A stretch of DNA of 64,000 nucleotides from Microtetraspora malaysiensis (GCF_001528665.1 NZ_BBYJ01000022.1:1-64000), one strand, 5' to 3'. Shown: positions 1 to 8,507, numbered from the stretch's first letter. Numbers and translations are program-made. The notes: generated by a model not told the origin, from the letters alone.

Positions 1-2
1 CC

Positions 3-755
3 TTGGGCGGCTGGGCCGGTGTGGTCGCCGACGTCCTCGGTCAGTACGAGGCCGCCGACCCGGACCAGGCCCCCGGCGAGGGCGAGGGCAACGGCGCTGA
101 TGCCGGTCGAGGCGCTGGTGCTGGTGGGGTTGATGGTGGCCGGGGCAGCGGCGGTGCATATCCCGCACCTGCCGGGGCCGTCCCGCAGGAGGCGGCCCCG
201 CATGACGGCGCAGGCACCGGCGACAGCGGGGATGGGCGGCGGCGGTTTCCCAGAGCTGGATTGCGGCGGCACATCCAGGTCAGGGACAGGGCGTGTACGC
301 ATCCCGGCTGCCGTGCCCCGGCGACCCGGTCGGAGCTGGACCACACCCGCCCCTACGCTGCGGGCGGCTCCACGAGCGAGGGCAACCTGGCCGCCGCGTG
401 CGCGCATGACCATGACCTGCGTGACAACGGCTGGCAGGTCGTGCAGACGGCGCCTGGTCATGTGACGTGGATCAGCCGGACGGGCCACCGGTACCCGGCC
501 CAGCCGCCGCCGGTCATCGAACCGCTGCCCGAGCCGTTCGCCCCGGCGGGCTGGGCCCACCTCAAGCCCGCCGATTCCGGGTACGGCGCGGGCAGCATCA
601 CCGACCCCGCCGTCGACGAACTGCCCTACGTGCCGGCCTACCGGTATGAACCGGCCTGGTGGGAAGAACCCCTCGCCAAACCGGACACGGCACAGGAGGT
701 CACGGTTCGGCCCAGCCCGCCGGCTGATCCGGCCGAGGACATCCCGCCCTTCTGA
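3..755 (+). CDS. HNH endonuclease domain protein, 5' partial
   Basis: The frame is open to the left edge of the window, so the N-terminal part lies outside. What remains is a Gly/Ala/Asp-rich linker (about residues 20-60) followed by an HNH nuclease fold (about 85-145). The fold shows the paired cysteines CTHPGC, the core SELDHTRPYAAGG and the downstream NLAAACAHDHDLR stretch that supplies the last H. This arrangement is typical of the C-terminus of actinobacterial DUF222/HNH proteins, which are present in many copies per genome and whose cellular role is not established. The C-terminal 100 residues are Pro-rich and poorly conserved. The nuclease fold is secure; the function is not. Confidence 0.8.
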   Translation: MGGWAGVVADVLGQYEAADPDQAPGEGEGNGADAGRGAGAGGVDGGRGSGGAYPAPAGAVPQEAAPHDGAGTGDSGDGRRRFPRAGLRRHIQVRDRACTHPGCRAPATRSELDHTRPYAAGGSTSEGNLAAACAHDHDLRDNGWQVVQTAPGHVTWISRTGHRYPAQPPPVIEPLPEPFAPAGWAHLKPADSGYGAGSITDPAVDELPYVPAYRYEPAWWEEPLAKPDTAQEVTVRPSPPADPAEDIPPF

Positions 756-818
756 ACACGGCCCGCGCGTCCGGCAGGATCCACCACTGCCGGCTGCCGG
801 CACGCCGGGTCGAGCCGA

Positions 819-1718
819 CTACGAGGCCTTTGACCGCGGGTCGGTCGCCAAGCCGATGAAGGCACGTACGCCTGGGTTGTTGCCGTGGGCGCGCCAGATG
901 AGGGTACGGGCGGCGGGCGGCCATCCATGCATGGGGACGAACACCACGTCGGGGTGGCCGTAGTAGGTGGGGAACGACGCCACCGTCGGGAAGACGTTGT
1001 CCTGCTGTGCGACCAGGCGCAGGACTTCGGCGAAGGTGCGGGCGACGCCGCGACGGGGGATCGGCAGGCCGGTCGGTGTCGTCTCTGGGTAGAGCGGATT
1101 GTGCAGGCGGCCGGTGAGCGGGTCGGGCACTCCGAAGATCGCGTGAGTGGCGAGCTCCTCAACCGAGACGACGTCGTGTTCCGCCAGGGGGTGCGTACGT
1201 GCGACGCCGAGGACCCAGTGTTCGCGGCTCATCACGGGTCCTTGAACCACATCGCCGGGAAGCCCGTCGCCGAAGCGCCCGAGGAGCACGTCGACGTCGT
1301 CGTCGCTGAGGGCCTGGAGATAGTCCAAGCCGGTGACGTCGAGGGTGGTCACTTCGTAGTTGGGGAAGGCCGTGCGGAACTCCGCGACCAGCCGCCCGAA
1401 CCTCTCGTCCCCGCAGTGCGTGAGATATCCGACGCGTACGGTGCTTTCTACTTCCTGCCCGGCGGAACGCGCACGGCGGAGGGCCGAGTTCAGGTCGGCG
1501 TAGATCTGGAGGAAGTCCTGGCGGAGACGATCTCCGACCGGGGTGAGCGCGACGCGACGTGTCGTCCGTTCGACCAGTGGTGTGCCGACCCGGCTCTCCA
1601 GGCGCCGGATGAGCTGGCTGATGCGAGAGGGGGAGAGGCGAAGCCGCTCTCCCGCCTTCCCGAAGTGCAACTCGTCGGCGACCGCCAGGAAGGCTTCGAT
1701 CTCGCCGATATCGATCAC
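819..1718 (-). CDS. LysR family transcriptional regulator
   Basis: This 299-residue protein has the LysR layout. An N-terminal winged helix-turn-helix (about residues 1-60, with SRISQLIRRLESRVGTPLVERTTR as the recognition region) is followed by a two-lobed periplasmic-binding-like effector domain (about 90-290). It begins with GTG at 1716-1718. It is divergent from the small membrane protein gene at 1833, and an inverted repeat of LysR-box type lies between them, so it probably regulates that gene and itself. The effector is unknown. Confidence 0.9.
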   Translation of the reverse strand: MIDIGEIEAFLAVADELHFGKAGERLRLSPSRISQLIRRLESRVGTPLVERTTRRVALTPVGDRLRQDFLQIYADLNSALRRARSAGQEVESTVRVGYLTHCGDERFGRLVAEFRTAFPNYEVTTLDVTGLDYLQALSDDDVDVLLGRFGDGLPGDVVQGPVMSREHWVLGVARTHPLAEHDVVSVEELATHAIFGVPDPLTGRLHNPLYPETTPTGLPIPRRGVARTFAEVLRLVAQQDNVFPTVASFPTYYGHPDVVFVPMHGWPPAARTLIWRAHGNNPGVRAFIGLATDPRSKAS

Positions 1719-1731
1719 GTGCGAGATCTTA

Positions 1732-1752
1732 TTAATGAGCTGCGCTCAATAA
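1732..1752. promoter_or_regulatory. Candidate LysR operator (inverted repeat)
   Basis: Arms TTAATGAGC and GCTCAATAA are separated by TGC and match at 8 of 9 pairs. The site lies 14 bp upstream of the lysR GTG and about 80 bp upstream of the divergent membrane-protein gene. It fits the T-N11-A style of LysR boxes. Assignment to this regulator is inference. Confidence 0.45.
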
Positions 1753-1832
1753 CAGATGAGTGATTCGGGGTTTTTCTCGTGGATCAGTGCCCGGCAAGGT
1801 TGTCTTATCCCCCGTAACGCAGAAGGACGGTC

Positions 1833-2351
1833 ATGTCACTCAGTCTGTGGATCGGTGCACTGCTCATCCCCGTCGCGGTCCTTCTTGTCGATGCCGGACG
1901 GCGGAAGCTGACGCTGATGCGGATCGCGCGTCCCTTCCTGATCACGGCGGTCATCGTGCCGTTCGTCATGCCCGGCTTCGATCTGCAGGGCCGGGGCCTG
2001 CTGCTGGAGGTCGTCGGCATCGTGGTGGGTGCGCTGCTCGGCCTGGCAGCCTCCGCTTTGATGAAGGTGGAGTACGACGGCGGCTCCCGCATGGTCATGA
2101 CGGTCGCGGGCGCCCCGTATGTGCTGATCTGGGGTGCCGTCTCCGCCGCGCGCACGCTGTTCTCCTACGAGGCCGAAGAGTCGGTGTCCTTCCAAAGGTC
2201 GCTCGGAGAGTTCCTGGTTTCCAACCACATCAGCCCGGCCGCTCTCGCCGACGCCATCATGTTTCTGGGCTTCGCGATGCTGATCGCACAGCGCGGCAGC
2301 CTCTTCCTCCGCGCCAGGCGCCTCACCCCGGCCGCCGTCAGCGCGGCATAG
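1833..2351 (+). CDS. Small integral membrane protein, unknown function
   Basis: This 172-residue protein has about four or five hydrophobic segments (roughly residues 3-20, 33-50, 60-78, 92-110 and 140-158), separated by short basic loops such as DAGRRKLTLMR. It shows no catalytic motif. The ATG follows an AGAAGGACGGTC stretch that can serve as the ribosome site, so the longer in-frame upstream starts are not preferred. It is divergent from the LysR regulator at 1718 and is its likeliest target. Function unknown. Confidence 0.75.
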   Translation: MSLSLWIGALLIPVAVLLVDAGRRKLTLMRIARPFLITAVIVPFVMPGFDLQGRGLLLEVVGIVVGALLGLAASALMKVEYDGGSRMVMTVAGAPYVLIWGAVSAARTLFSYEAEESVSFQRSLGEFLVSNHISPAALADAIMFLGFAMLIAQRGSLFLRARRLTPAAVSAA

Positions 2352-2484
2352 GGGCGTTTCCCATCGAAGGTGGGCTTACGCCGCCTCTATGGCGGTAGGT
2401 ACCGTGGCGATCACCTCTTTGCTCGACATGCTCCCCGGCTTCCGGAACGCATGACGGCGGTCACCGAGCTCACCGACCGACAGG

Positions 2485-3900
2485 ATGGCGTCCTTGCCCT
2501 CTTCTGTACCGATCACCACCCCCTTTGGCCCTTTCGCCGACCGGTCGATCAGCGACCTCGGCGCGGATTTGCGGGCCGGCCGGACCACCGCGACGGACCT
2601 CGCCCGTGCCGCGCTCGACGCCGTCACCCGGCTCGATCCGCTCGTGAACGCGTTCGTGACCGTGGCCGCCGACCAGTCGCTGGCCGAGGCCCGGCAGGCG
2701 GACCGCGAAATCGCCGACGGCATCGACCGGGGCCCGCTGCACGGCATCCCCGTCGCGGTCAAGGACCTCATCATGGTCGCGGGCCGGCCCACGACCATGG
2801 GGTCACGGCACTTCGCCGATCACGTGCCCACCTCCGACGCCGCCTGCGTGCGGCAGCTGCGTGCGGCGGGCGCGATCATGGTCGGCCAGACCACCACCCA
2901 CCAGTTCGCCTACGGGCCCACCGGGGATCGCTCCGCCAACGGGCCCGTCCGCAACCCGCACGACCCCGAGCGGATGACGGGTGGATCCAGCGCCGGAAGC
3001 GCCGCCGCGGTGGCGGCGGGCATGGTTCCTCTGGCCCTCGGCACCGACACCGGAGGTTCCGTCCGGATACCGGCCGCGCTGTGCGGGATCGCGGGTTTCA
3101 AGCCCGCGTACGGCAGGATTCCGGCCGACGGCGTCTTCCCTCTGGCGGAGACGCTGGACCACGTCGGCCTGCTCGCCCGGGACGCGGAGGACTGCCGGAT
3201 CGCGTACCAGGTCCTCGTTCCGGACGGTCTGCGGCCGGCCGGGCGGGAGCCTCGGGTCGCCTGGCTCGACACCGGCGCGCTGTCCCCCTGCGACCCCCGC
3301 GTCCTGCGTTCGGTCCGCGCGGCGCTGGAGGCCGGGACCGGTCCCGTCGGCGAACTCTTCATCGCGCCGCGAGTCGTGCAGGACCTCCGTGAGGGGTTCA
3401 CCGCCATCCAGAGCGGCGAGGCGGCGGCCGTGCACGCGGACCGCATGGCGGAGACGCCCGACCTGTTCGACCCCGAAGTCCTCGAACGCCTCCAGGGAGC
3501 CGCCGCCGTGCCGGCCTGGCGGTACGTCCGGGCGCTGCGCACCCGCCCTCTGCTCGCCGAGGCCGTCGATGGGTTGTTCGAGCGCCACGACGTCCTCGCG
3601 CTGCCGACCGTGCCGCTCACCGCGCCCTTCCTCGGCCAGCGGGAGACCGAACTGGACGGCACACCCGTGGCCGTACGGAATGCTCTGCTCGCGCTGACCA
3701 GCGCGTGGAACCTGCTGGGCCTGCCCGCGCTCACGGTCCCGGCCGGGACGGTCGACGGCCTCCCCATCGGGTTGCAGTTCCTCTGCCGGGCCGGTGACGA
3801 ACGGCTGCTCTTCGACGCCGCCGCCCTCGTCGACCGCGCGGTCCGGGACCTGCCGGCCACGGATGCCACGGGGGTAGAGGGAGGACGGGTGACCGCTTAG
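2485..3900 (+). CDS. Amidase signature family amidohydrolase
   Basis: This is a 471-residue enzyme of the amidase signature family (GatA/FAAH-like), which hydrolyses C-N bonds of amides. The Ser-cisSer-Lys triad can be read directly: Lys93 in GIPVAVKDL, cis-Ser168 in TGGSSAGSAAAV and nucleophile Ser192 in GTDTGGSVR. The 24-residue distance between the serines matches FAAH. The substrate cannot be told from sequence. The gene sits just outside the aromatic cluster beside an XRE-cupin and an IclR regulator, so release of an aromatic acid from an amide is possible but unproven. It ends at a strong hairpin facing the convergent XRE gene. Confidence 0.92.
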   Translation: MASLPSSVPITTPFGPFADRSISDLGADLRAGRTTATDLARAALDAVTRLDPLVNAFVTVAADQSLAEARQADREIADGIDRGPLHGIPVAVKDLIMVAGRPTTMGSRHFADHVPTSDAACVRQLRAAGAIMVGQTTTHQFAYGPTGDRSANGPVRNPHDPERMTGGSSAGSAAAVAAGMVPLALGTDTGGSVRIPAALCGIAGFKPAYGRIPADGVFPLAETLDHVGLLARDAEDCRIAYQVLVPDGLRPAGREPRVAWLDTGALSPCDPRVLRSVRAALEAGTGPVGELFIAPRVVQDLREGFTAIQSGEAAAVHADRMAETPDLFDPEVLERLQGAAAVPAWRYVRALRTRPLLAEAVDGLFERHDVLALPTVPLTAPFLGQRETELDGTPVAVRNALLALTSAWNLLGLPALTVPAGTVDGLPIGLQFLCRAGDERLLFDAAALVDRAVRDLPATDATGVEGGRVTA

Positions 3901-3916
3901 GAGGAGCCGATCCAGG

Positions 3917-3947
3917 CCGTCGGCGGCGCGTCTCGCGCCGCCGACGG
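3917..3947. terminator. Bidirectional terminator hairpin, amidase/XRE
   Basis: Perfect 14-bp arms CCGTCGGCGGCGCG and CGCGCCGCCGACGG enclose a TCT loop. The hairpin lies between the convergent amidase (ends 3900) and XRE-cupin (ends 3968) genes. There is no T-tract, as is usual for actinomycetes. Confidence 0.75.
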
Positions 3948-3967
3948 GGCCGGGGCGGGTGATCGGG

Positions 3968-4564
3968 TCAGGCGGGCTTCCCGCCGCTGGTCACGATCGG
4001 GCCGACCTGCCGGATCTGGGGAACGGTGGTGACCATGTGGGCCACCACCCGCTCGCTGAGGCAGGTGTAGCGATGCGGGATGTCGCCAGGGAACCGAACG
4101 AAGTCGCCGGCCGCGAGATCGACCGGTTCGCTGACGGGCCCGGCCCGCAGTTTCCCGGTGATGACGTAGAGGTGATGGAGGGTGCCGGGGGAGTGGGCGT
4201 TGATGATCTTCGGCTCTTTCGGGCCGCGCTCCAGGCGCAGCACCAGGGTGCGGACGTGGCCGGAGCCGTAGATCCCGTCGAGGATCCGCTGCGACCAGCC
4301 GTCGCTGTCGATCCACTCGCCTTCGTGATTGCGCTGGACGAAGACCGGGGTGCCCCACTCGGTCAGCAGGCGCGGCATGGAGACGTCGAGCGCGGCGCCG
4401 AGCAGCGAGAGGGTCTCGACGGTGGGGTTGCCGACCCCCTGCTCGATCTTGGAGAGCGTCTGTTTGGACAGCCCGGAGCGGCGGGCGAGCTCGCCTAGGG
4501 ACAGGCCGCGTTCACGGCGGTACCTCCGGACGTTGCGCGCGACGAGCTGGTTGTGGTCCGACAT
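3968..4564 (-). CDS. XRE family regulator with C-terminal cupin domain
   Basis: The N-terminal XRE helix-turn-helix (about residues 5-60, LSLGELARRSGLSKQTLSKIEQG) is followed by a cupin barrel (about 95-190) carrying HHLYVITGKLRAGP and GDFVRFPGDIPHRY. This is the SutR/PuuR-like sensor layout, in which a small metabolite binds the cupin. I chose the ATG at 4564 (MSDHNQ) over the in-frame ATG at 4609, because an inverted repeat at 4600-4615 would otherwise lie inside the coding region. It is divergent from the IclR gene; together they are plausible regulators of the amidase and the aromatic cluster. Confidence 0.88.
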   Translation of the reverse strand: MSDHNQLVARNVRRYRRERGLSLGELARRSGLSKQTLSKIEQGVGNPTVETLSLLGAALDVSMPRLLTEWGTPVFVQRNHEGEWIDSDGWSQRILDGIYGSGHVRTLVLRLERGPKEPKIINAHSPGTLHHLYVITGKLRAGPVSEPVDLAAGDFVRFPGDIPHRYTCLSERVVAHMVTTVPQIRQVGPIVTSGGKPA

Positions 4565-4599
4565 CTCCCCGTCACTTTTAATGTCCGGTTGGTCATTCT

Positions 4600-4615
4600 T
4601 GGCGAACACTCGCCA
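4600..4615. promoter_or_regulatory. Candidate operator, TGGCGA-N4-TCGCCA
   Basis: Perfect 6-bp arms around ACAC lie in the xre/iclR intergenic region, 36 bp upstream of the preferred xre start. It may be an autoregulatory XRE site. Confidence 0.45.
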
Positions 4616-4639
4616 GGTTCCGTATCATTGTCACACAGA

Positions 4640-4657
4640 AGTGCTGTTTGCTGCACT
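4640..4657. promoter_or_regulatory. Candidate IclR operator, AGTGCTG-N4-CTGCACT
   Basis: This is an inverted repeat with 6 of 7 pairs matching, ending about 40 bp before the iclR ATG. Just upstream, at 4617-4624, the half-site GTTCCGTA repeats one arm of the palindrome in the dioxygenase promoter at 13122-13142. Site ownership is inference. Confidence 0.4.
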
Positions 4658-4696
4658 AAAAATGACACCCTTCCCTCAAAGCAGAGGTGAGCGAGC

Positions 4697-5497
4697 ATGT
4701 CCATGTCCGTCGTCGAGCACGGCCGTGATGACCGGGCCGCAGTGGACAAGGCCATCAGCCTCCTCGTCTCGTTCGGAGACCAGGCGAGTTCGGGGCTGGG
4801 CGTCAGCGAACTCGCCCGCCGCGCGCAGCTCAGCAAGTCGACCGCCTTCCGGGTGCTCGCCATGCTGGAGCGCAACCAGGTAGTGGAACGCGTCGGCAAG
4901 AACTACCGGCTCGGGGCGCGCCTGCACGAGCTGGGCCGTGCGGTCTACGCGCCGGGGCACGAGCGGATCCGCGATCTGCTGATCCCCTTCCTCTCCGACC
5001 TCTACGAGCTCACCCGCGAGACCGTGCACCTGGCGAAGCTCCACGGGACCGACGTGGTCTACCTCGCCAAGCTCTACGGCCACCACCCGGTGCCGTCCCC
5101 GTCCCGGGTCGGCAGCCGGCTGCCGGCGCACTGCACCGCGGTCGGGAAGGTCATGCTCGCCTACGATTTCGACGCCTCGATGGACGTGCTGGCCGCAACC
5201 CTGCACGCGTTCACACCCAACACGATCACCGACCCGGAGCGGCTCGAGGCCGAACTCGACCGGATCGGCCGCGAGGGGATCGCCTACGACGACGAGGAGA
5301 GCCAGCTGGGGTTGAGCTGCGTCGCGGTTCCCGTCATGGGGCCCGGCGGCCGGCCCGTCGCGGCGCTGTCCGTCTCGGGGCCCACCGGACGCATCGACAC
5401 GCGACGGCACGGCGTGAACCTGCGCCGGGTGGGCGCCGCCGCCGCGCAGGCGGTCGCCCGTGGCCGGGCCGCCGCCCTGCGGAGCCGTATCGCCTGA
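4697..5497 (+). CDS. IclR family transcriptional regulator
   Basis: This 266-residue regulator has a winged helix-turn-helix at about 15-75 (SELARRAQLSKSTAFRVLAMLERNQVVER) and the IclR effector domain at about 85-255, including SRLPAHCTAVGKVMLA and GIAYDDEESQLGLSCVAVPV. IclR proteins of this type commonly control aromatic catabolic operons (MhpR, PobR, PcaR are examples). The gene lies at the edge of the ring-dioxygenase cluster and is its best candidate regulator. It is divergent from the XRE-cupin gene and followed by strong hairpins. Confidence 0.92.
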   Translation: MSMSVVEHGRDDRAAVDKAISLLVSFGDQASSGLGVSELARRAQLSKSTAFRVLAMLERNQVVERVGKNYRLGARLHELGRAVYAPGHERIRDLLIPFLSDLYELTRETVHLAKLHGTDVVYLAKLYGHHPVPSPSRVGSRLPAHCTAVGKVMLAYDFDASMDVLAATLHAFTPNTITDPERLEAELDRIGREGIAYDDEESQLGLSCVAVPVMGPGGRPVAALSVSGPTGRIDTRRHGVNLRRVGAAAAQAVARGRAAALRSRIA

Positions 5498-5521
5498 CTC
5501 AGGGCGACGCGCTGACCCATT

Positions 5522-5556
5522 GACCGCGCGTGGCGCGCCGTACGCCACGCGCGGTC
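5522..5556. terminator. Strong bidirectional terminator hairpin
   Basis: Perfect 14-bp arms GACCGCGCGTGGCG and CGCCACGCGCGGTC enclose a 7-nt loop. The hairpin lies 25 bp after the iclR stop and faces the convergent end of the aromatic left arm. Confidence 0.8.
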
Positions 5557-5558
5557 GG

Positions 5559-5595
5559 GTGCCTGACGCCTGAGGGGGAATCAGGCGCCAGGCAC
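5559..5595. terminator. Second tandem hairpin at the end of the left arm
   Basis: Arms GTGCCTGACGCCTGA and TCAGGCGCCAGGCAC pair at 14 of 15 positions around a GGGGGAA loop. The right arm overlaps the stop codon of the GNAT-like gene (5581-5583). With the hairpin at 5522 it makes a double stop between convergent units. Confidence 0.65.
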
Positions 5596-6072
5596 GCGAT
5601 CGAGGTCCATGCCCACGCATGTGACCCATTCGGGCTCCGCCACCAGCAGGCTCAGCTCGGCTCCGGGGACGTCCACGTCGAGGACGTATCGGAAACCGGC
5701 CGCCTGCGCGGCGGCGACCACGTCAGGACGATCCACCGGCGCGGCGAAGACCGCTCGGCGGCAGCGGGGATCCGCCGCCCGGATCGCGCCGACCAGGACG
5801 GCGAGCACCTCGGTGCGGAGTGCCGGGGGCGTGCCGTCCGCGACGCGGATCTCCACGTCGTGGGCTCCGACCGGGTACGCCTCCCGCAGCCGCCCGGCGA
5901 CGCACCGCTCCACGCGGACCTCGACGAGGACGCCGTCCCCACCGGAAGCCGCGCCGGCTGTCCCGGAGGCGGGCCGGCGCAGGCGCAGTTCGCCGGAACC
6001 CCGCGTCCGGGACAGCGTCTCGGCCGTCCACGGATCGGGGACGGAGAGCGCGGGCATGACCTCGGCGTCCAT
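5581..6072 (-). CDS. GNAT-like N-acetyltransferase protein
   Basis: This 163-residue protein has a C-terminal half that resembles the end of a GNAT fold: an alpha/beta stretch RCRRAVFAAPVDRPDVVAAA, then AAGFRYVLDVDVPG and a final strand LSLLVAEP. The N-terminal substrate half is divergent and the acetyl-CoA pyrophosphate loop is weak, so activity is uncertain. It is the last gene of the aromatic left arm and starts 1 bp after the stop of the CoA ligase, so it is probably translationally coupled. It may modify an intermediate, or may only be a structural relative of GNATs. Confidence 0.7.
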   Translation of the reverse strand: MDAEVMPALSVPDPWTAETLSRTRGSGELRLRRPASGTAGAASGGDGVLVEVRVERCVAGRLREAYPVGAHDVEIRVADGTPPALRTEVLAVLVGAIRAADPRCRRAVFAAPVDRPDVVAAAQAAGFRYVLDVDVPGAELSLLVAEPEWVTCVGMDLDRVPGA

Positions 6073-6073
6073 C

Positions 6074-7690
6074 TCAGGAACCGATCTCGATCGTGCCGCG
6101 GATGGTGACCTTGTCGAGCTTGCCGGCCGCGTTGCGCGGCACCGCCGGCACGATCTTCAGCCGCCGGGGCAGCTTGTAGCGCGCCAGCTTCGCCGCGGCG
6201 TGGTCGCGGATCTCGTCGAGCGTCACCTCCGCTCCCTCGGCGAGCGAGACGATGGCGACCACCGTCTCGCCCCACTCCTCATGGGGGACGCCGACGACCG
6301 CCACGTCGGCCAGCCCGGGCATGTCGGCGAGTGCCTGCTCCACCTCGGCGGGGTACACGTTCTCGCCCCCACTGATGATCATGTCCTTGAGCCGGTCGAC
6401 GATGAACAGGTAGCCGTCCTCGTCGAGGTAGCCGATGTCGCCCGAGTGGAACCAGCCGTCGTCGTCGAACGCGGTGCGGGTGGCCTCGGGGTTGTGCCAG
6501 TAACCCGGGGTGACGTTCGGGCCGCGCACCACCACCTCGCCGCGCACGCCGGGGCCGACCGGCAGGTTCGTCTCGGTGTCCACGATGCGCACCTCGGTGA
6601 ACGGCATGGCGATCCCGGCCGAGCCGAGCTTGTCCAGCGTGCGCTCCACCGGAAGGTGCGTGGCGAACGGGGCGGTCTCGGTGAGCCCCCACGCCTGCTG
6701 CAGCCAGATGCCGTGCTCGGCGTACTGCCGGATCAGGGACGGCGGCACCGGCGCCCCCGCGACGACGATCGAGCGGATGTGGGAGAGGCCGGCCGCGAAG
6801 ACACCCGGCACCCGGGCCAGGGCCACCAGCATGGCCGGAACCGCGAAGAACGAGTTCACCCGGTAGCGGACGAGATCGTCGAGGAATTCCTGCGGGTCGA
6901 AGGCGCGGCGCAGCACCACGGTGCCACCGCGGACGAGCGTGCGCAGCAGGAAGCTGTTCAGCGCGCCGATGTGGAAGATCGGAGCGGCCGCGTGCGTGAC
7001 GTCGCCGCGGCGCGTGTCGAGCCGCGAGTCCACGTTGATCGAGTTCCACCAGATGTTGCCGTGGGTGAGGACCACGCCCTTGGGCAGTCCGGTGGTGCCG
7101 GAGGTGAACATGACGATGGCCGGGTCGTCGAAGGCGCGGTGGACGATCTCGCCCGTGGGCGTGGCGTCCGCCAGCAGCCGGGCCCACGGCTCCCAGTCCG
7201 CGGACGCGGAAGCGGCCGGTACCTCGGGGTCGTCGTCGACGAGCAGGAAGCGCTTCAGCGCCGTCCCGTCGCGCACCGCGTCGAGCGCCGCCCGGTGCCC
7301 CTCCTCGCAGACGACCGTCGTCGCGCCGCTGCCGCGCAGGATGCCGTGCAGCTCCGGGCCGGCGAGCCGGAAGTTCACCGGCACGAAGATCGCCCCGATC
7401 CGGAAGCTCGCCAGCATCGTGATCAGGAACGACGGGCTGTTGAGTCCCAGGTAGGCGACGCGGTCGCCCCTGGCGACGCCGCCCTCGGCCAGGACGACGG
7501 CCAGGCGCGCGGCCCGCTCGTCGAGCCGCGCGTAGGTCACGTCGCCCCCGGAGTACCGCACGACGACGGCGTCCGGCTCGTGGAGCGCGTTGCGGTGGAC
7601 CGCGGCGGCGGGGTTGACGTCCACAGCGGTGCCGAGGTTGACGAGATGTCGATTGTTCAAGGCATCGTCCTGTTCAGAGGTGATCGCCAC
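6074..7690 (-). CDS. Acyl-CoA synthetase / AMP-dependent ligase
   Basis: This 538-residue adenylate-forming enzyme activates a carboxylic acid to its CoA thioester. Visible motifs are the P-loop-like MFTSGTTGLPKGVVLTHGN (about 195-215), GWFHSGDIGYLDEDG, the hinge VDRLKDMIISGGENVYPAEVE (about 430) and the C-terminal lysine in NAAGKLDK (about 527). It overlaps the SDR gene upstream by 17 bp, so it belongs to the aromatic operon. The acid is presumably either an aromatic side-chain acid such as a phenylpropenoid, or the short acid released by the C-C hydrolase. Both are inference. Confidence 0.92.
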   Translation of the reverse strand: MAITSEQDDALNNRHLVNLGTAVDVNPAAAVHRNALHEPDAVVVRYSGGDVTYARLDERAARLAVVLAEGGVARGDRVAYLGLNSPSFLITMLASFRIGAIFVPVNFRLAGPELHGILRGSGATTVVCEEGHRAALDAVRDGTALKRFLLVDDDPEVPAASASADWEPWARLLADATPTGEIVHRAFDDPAIVMFTSGTTGLPKGVVLTHGNIWWNSINVDSRLDTRRGDVTHAAAPIFHIGALNSFLLRTLVRGGTVVLRRAFDPQEFLDDLVRYRVNSFFAVPAMLVALARVPGVFAAGLSHIRSIVVAGAPVPPSLIRQYAEHGIWLQQAWGLTETAPFATHLPVERTLDKLGSAGIAMPFTEVRIVDTETNLPVGPGVRGEVVVRGPNVTPGYWHNPEATRTAFDDDGWFHSGDIGYLDEDGYLFIVDRLKDMIISGGENVYPAEVEQALADMPGLADVAVVGVPHEEWGETVVAIVSLAEGAEVTLDEIRDHAAAKLARYKLPRRLKIVPAVPRNAAGKLDKVTIRGTIEIGS

Positions 7691-8507
7691 CCGCGGCCCT
7701 GGCGAAGCCGCGGACGCCGATGCCGCCGTCGATCGAGATCGCCTCGCCGGTCATGGGACCGCTCTGCTCGCGCGAGGCGAGCAGCACGTACGGCCCCGTG
7801 AAGTCCCGGGGATCGGTGCTCGAGTCATGCAGCGGGATGGGGGGTGGGGGAGTGTCCGGTCCCTTCTTGGCGAAGGAGGCGGCGATGGAGCGGTCGTTCA
7901 TGGCCAGCGCCTCGGGGCCGCGCAGGTCGGTGTTCATGCCGCCGCAGGCCACGCCGTTGACCCGGACCTTCGGCGCCAGCTCGTAGGCGAGCTCGCGCAT
8001 GAGGCCGAGGCAGGCGTGCTTGCTCGCGGTGTAGACCGGGCCGCCGCCGTTGACGTGGAAGGAGGCGTTGGACAGCGTCATCACGATGCCGCCGCGGGTC
8101 TTGACCAGCTCGCGCCACGCCGCCTCGACGGAGAGCAGGTAGCCCTTGACGTTGATCGAGAAGAGCTCGTCGAAGGTGGCTTCCAGCTCGTCGGCGGACA
8201 GGCGGGTGAGTTGGCGCTGGAAGTCCCAGACGCCGGCGTTGGCGACCAGCACGTCGAGCTTGCCGAACCGCTCGACGGTCTGGGCGACCGCCTCGTGCAG
8301 TTGCGCGGAGCTGCGGACGTCGGCCTCGACCGCGTGCATGCGGGAGGGGTCGGCCGACGACCGCACGACCTCCTCCAGCTGGTCGAGGTCCCGCCCGAGG
8401 ACGGTCACCGAGGCGCCTTCCGCGAGGTACCGCTCGGCGACGGCCCGGCCGATGCCCGAGCCACCGCCGGTGACGAGAGCGACGTAGCCGTCGAGCCAGC
8501 CGTTCAT
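7674..8507 (-). CDS. cis-dihydrodiol dehydrogenase, SDR family
   Basis: This 277-residue short-chain dehydrogenase is of the BphB/HcaB type, which rearomatises the cis-dihydrodiol made by a ring dioxygenase to a catechol with NAD+. The Rossmann motif TGGGSGIG is at residues 13-20 and NAG at 90-92. The active site is Ser149, Tyr159 and Lys163 (YTASK). It sits between the hydrolase (4-bp overlap at its start) and the CoA ligase in one transcription unit with the dioxygenase. The Pro-rich segment near residues 215-230 is an unusual insertion before the last strand. Confidence 0.88.
   Translation of the reverse strand: MNGWLDGYVALVTGGGSGIGRAVAERYLAEGASVTVLGRDLDQLEEVVRSSADPSRMHAVEADVRSSAQLHEAVAQTVERFGKLDVLVANAGVWDFQRQLTRLSADELEATFDELFSINVKGYLLSVEAAWRELVKTRGGIVMTLSNASFHVNGGGPVYTASKHACLGLMRELAYELAPKVRVNGVACGGMNTDLRGPEALAMNDRSIAASFAKKGPDTPPPPIPLHDSSTDPRDFTGPYVLLASREQSGPMTGEAISIDGGIGVRGFARAAGGDHL

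Noticed and set aside
5609-7801. Long plus-strand frame opposite the CoA ligase and GNAT-like genes
   Set aside because: It has no recognisable domain, an Arg/Ala/His-biased composition, and is antisense to clear enzymes.
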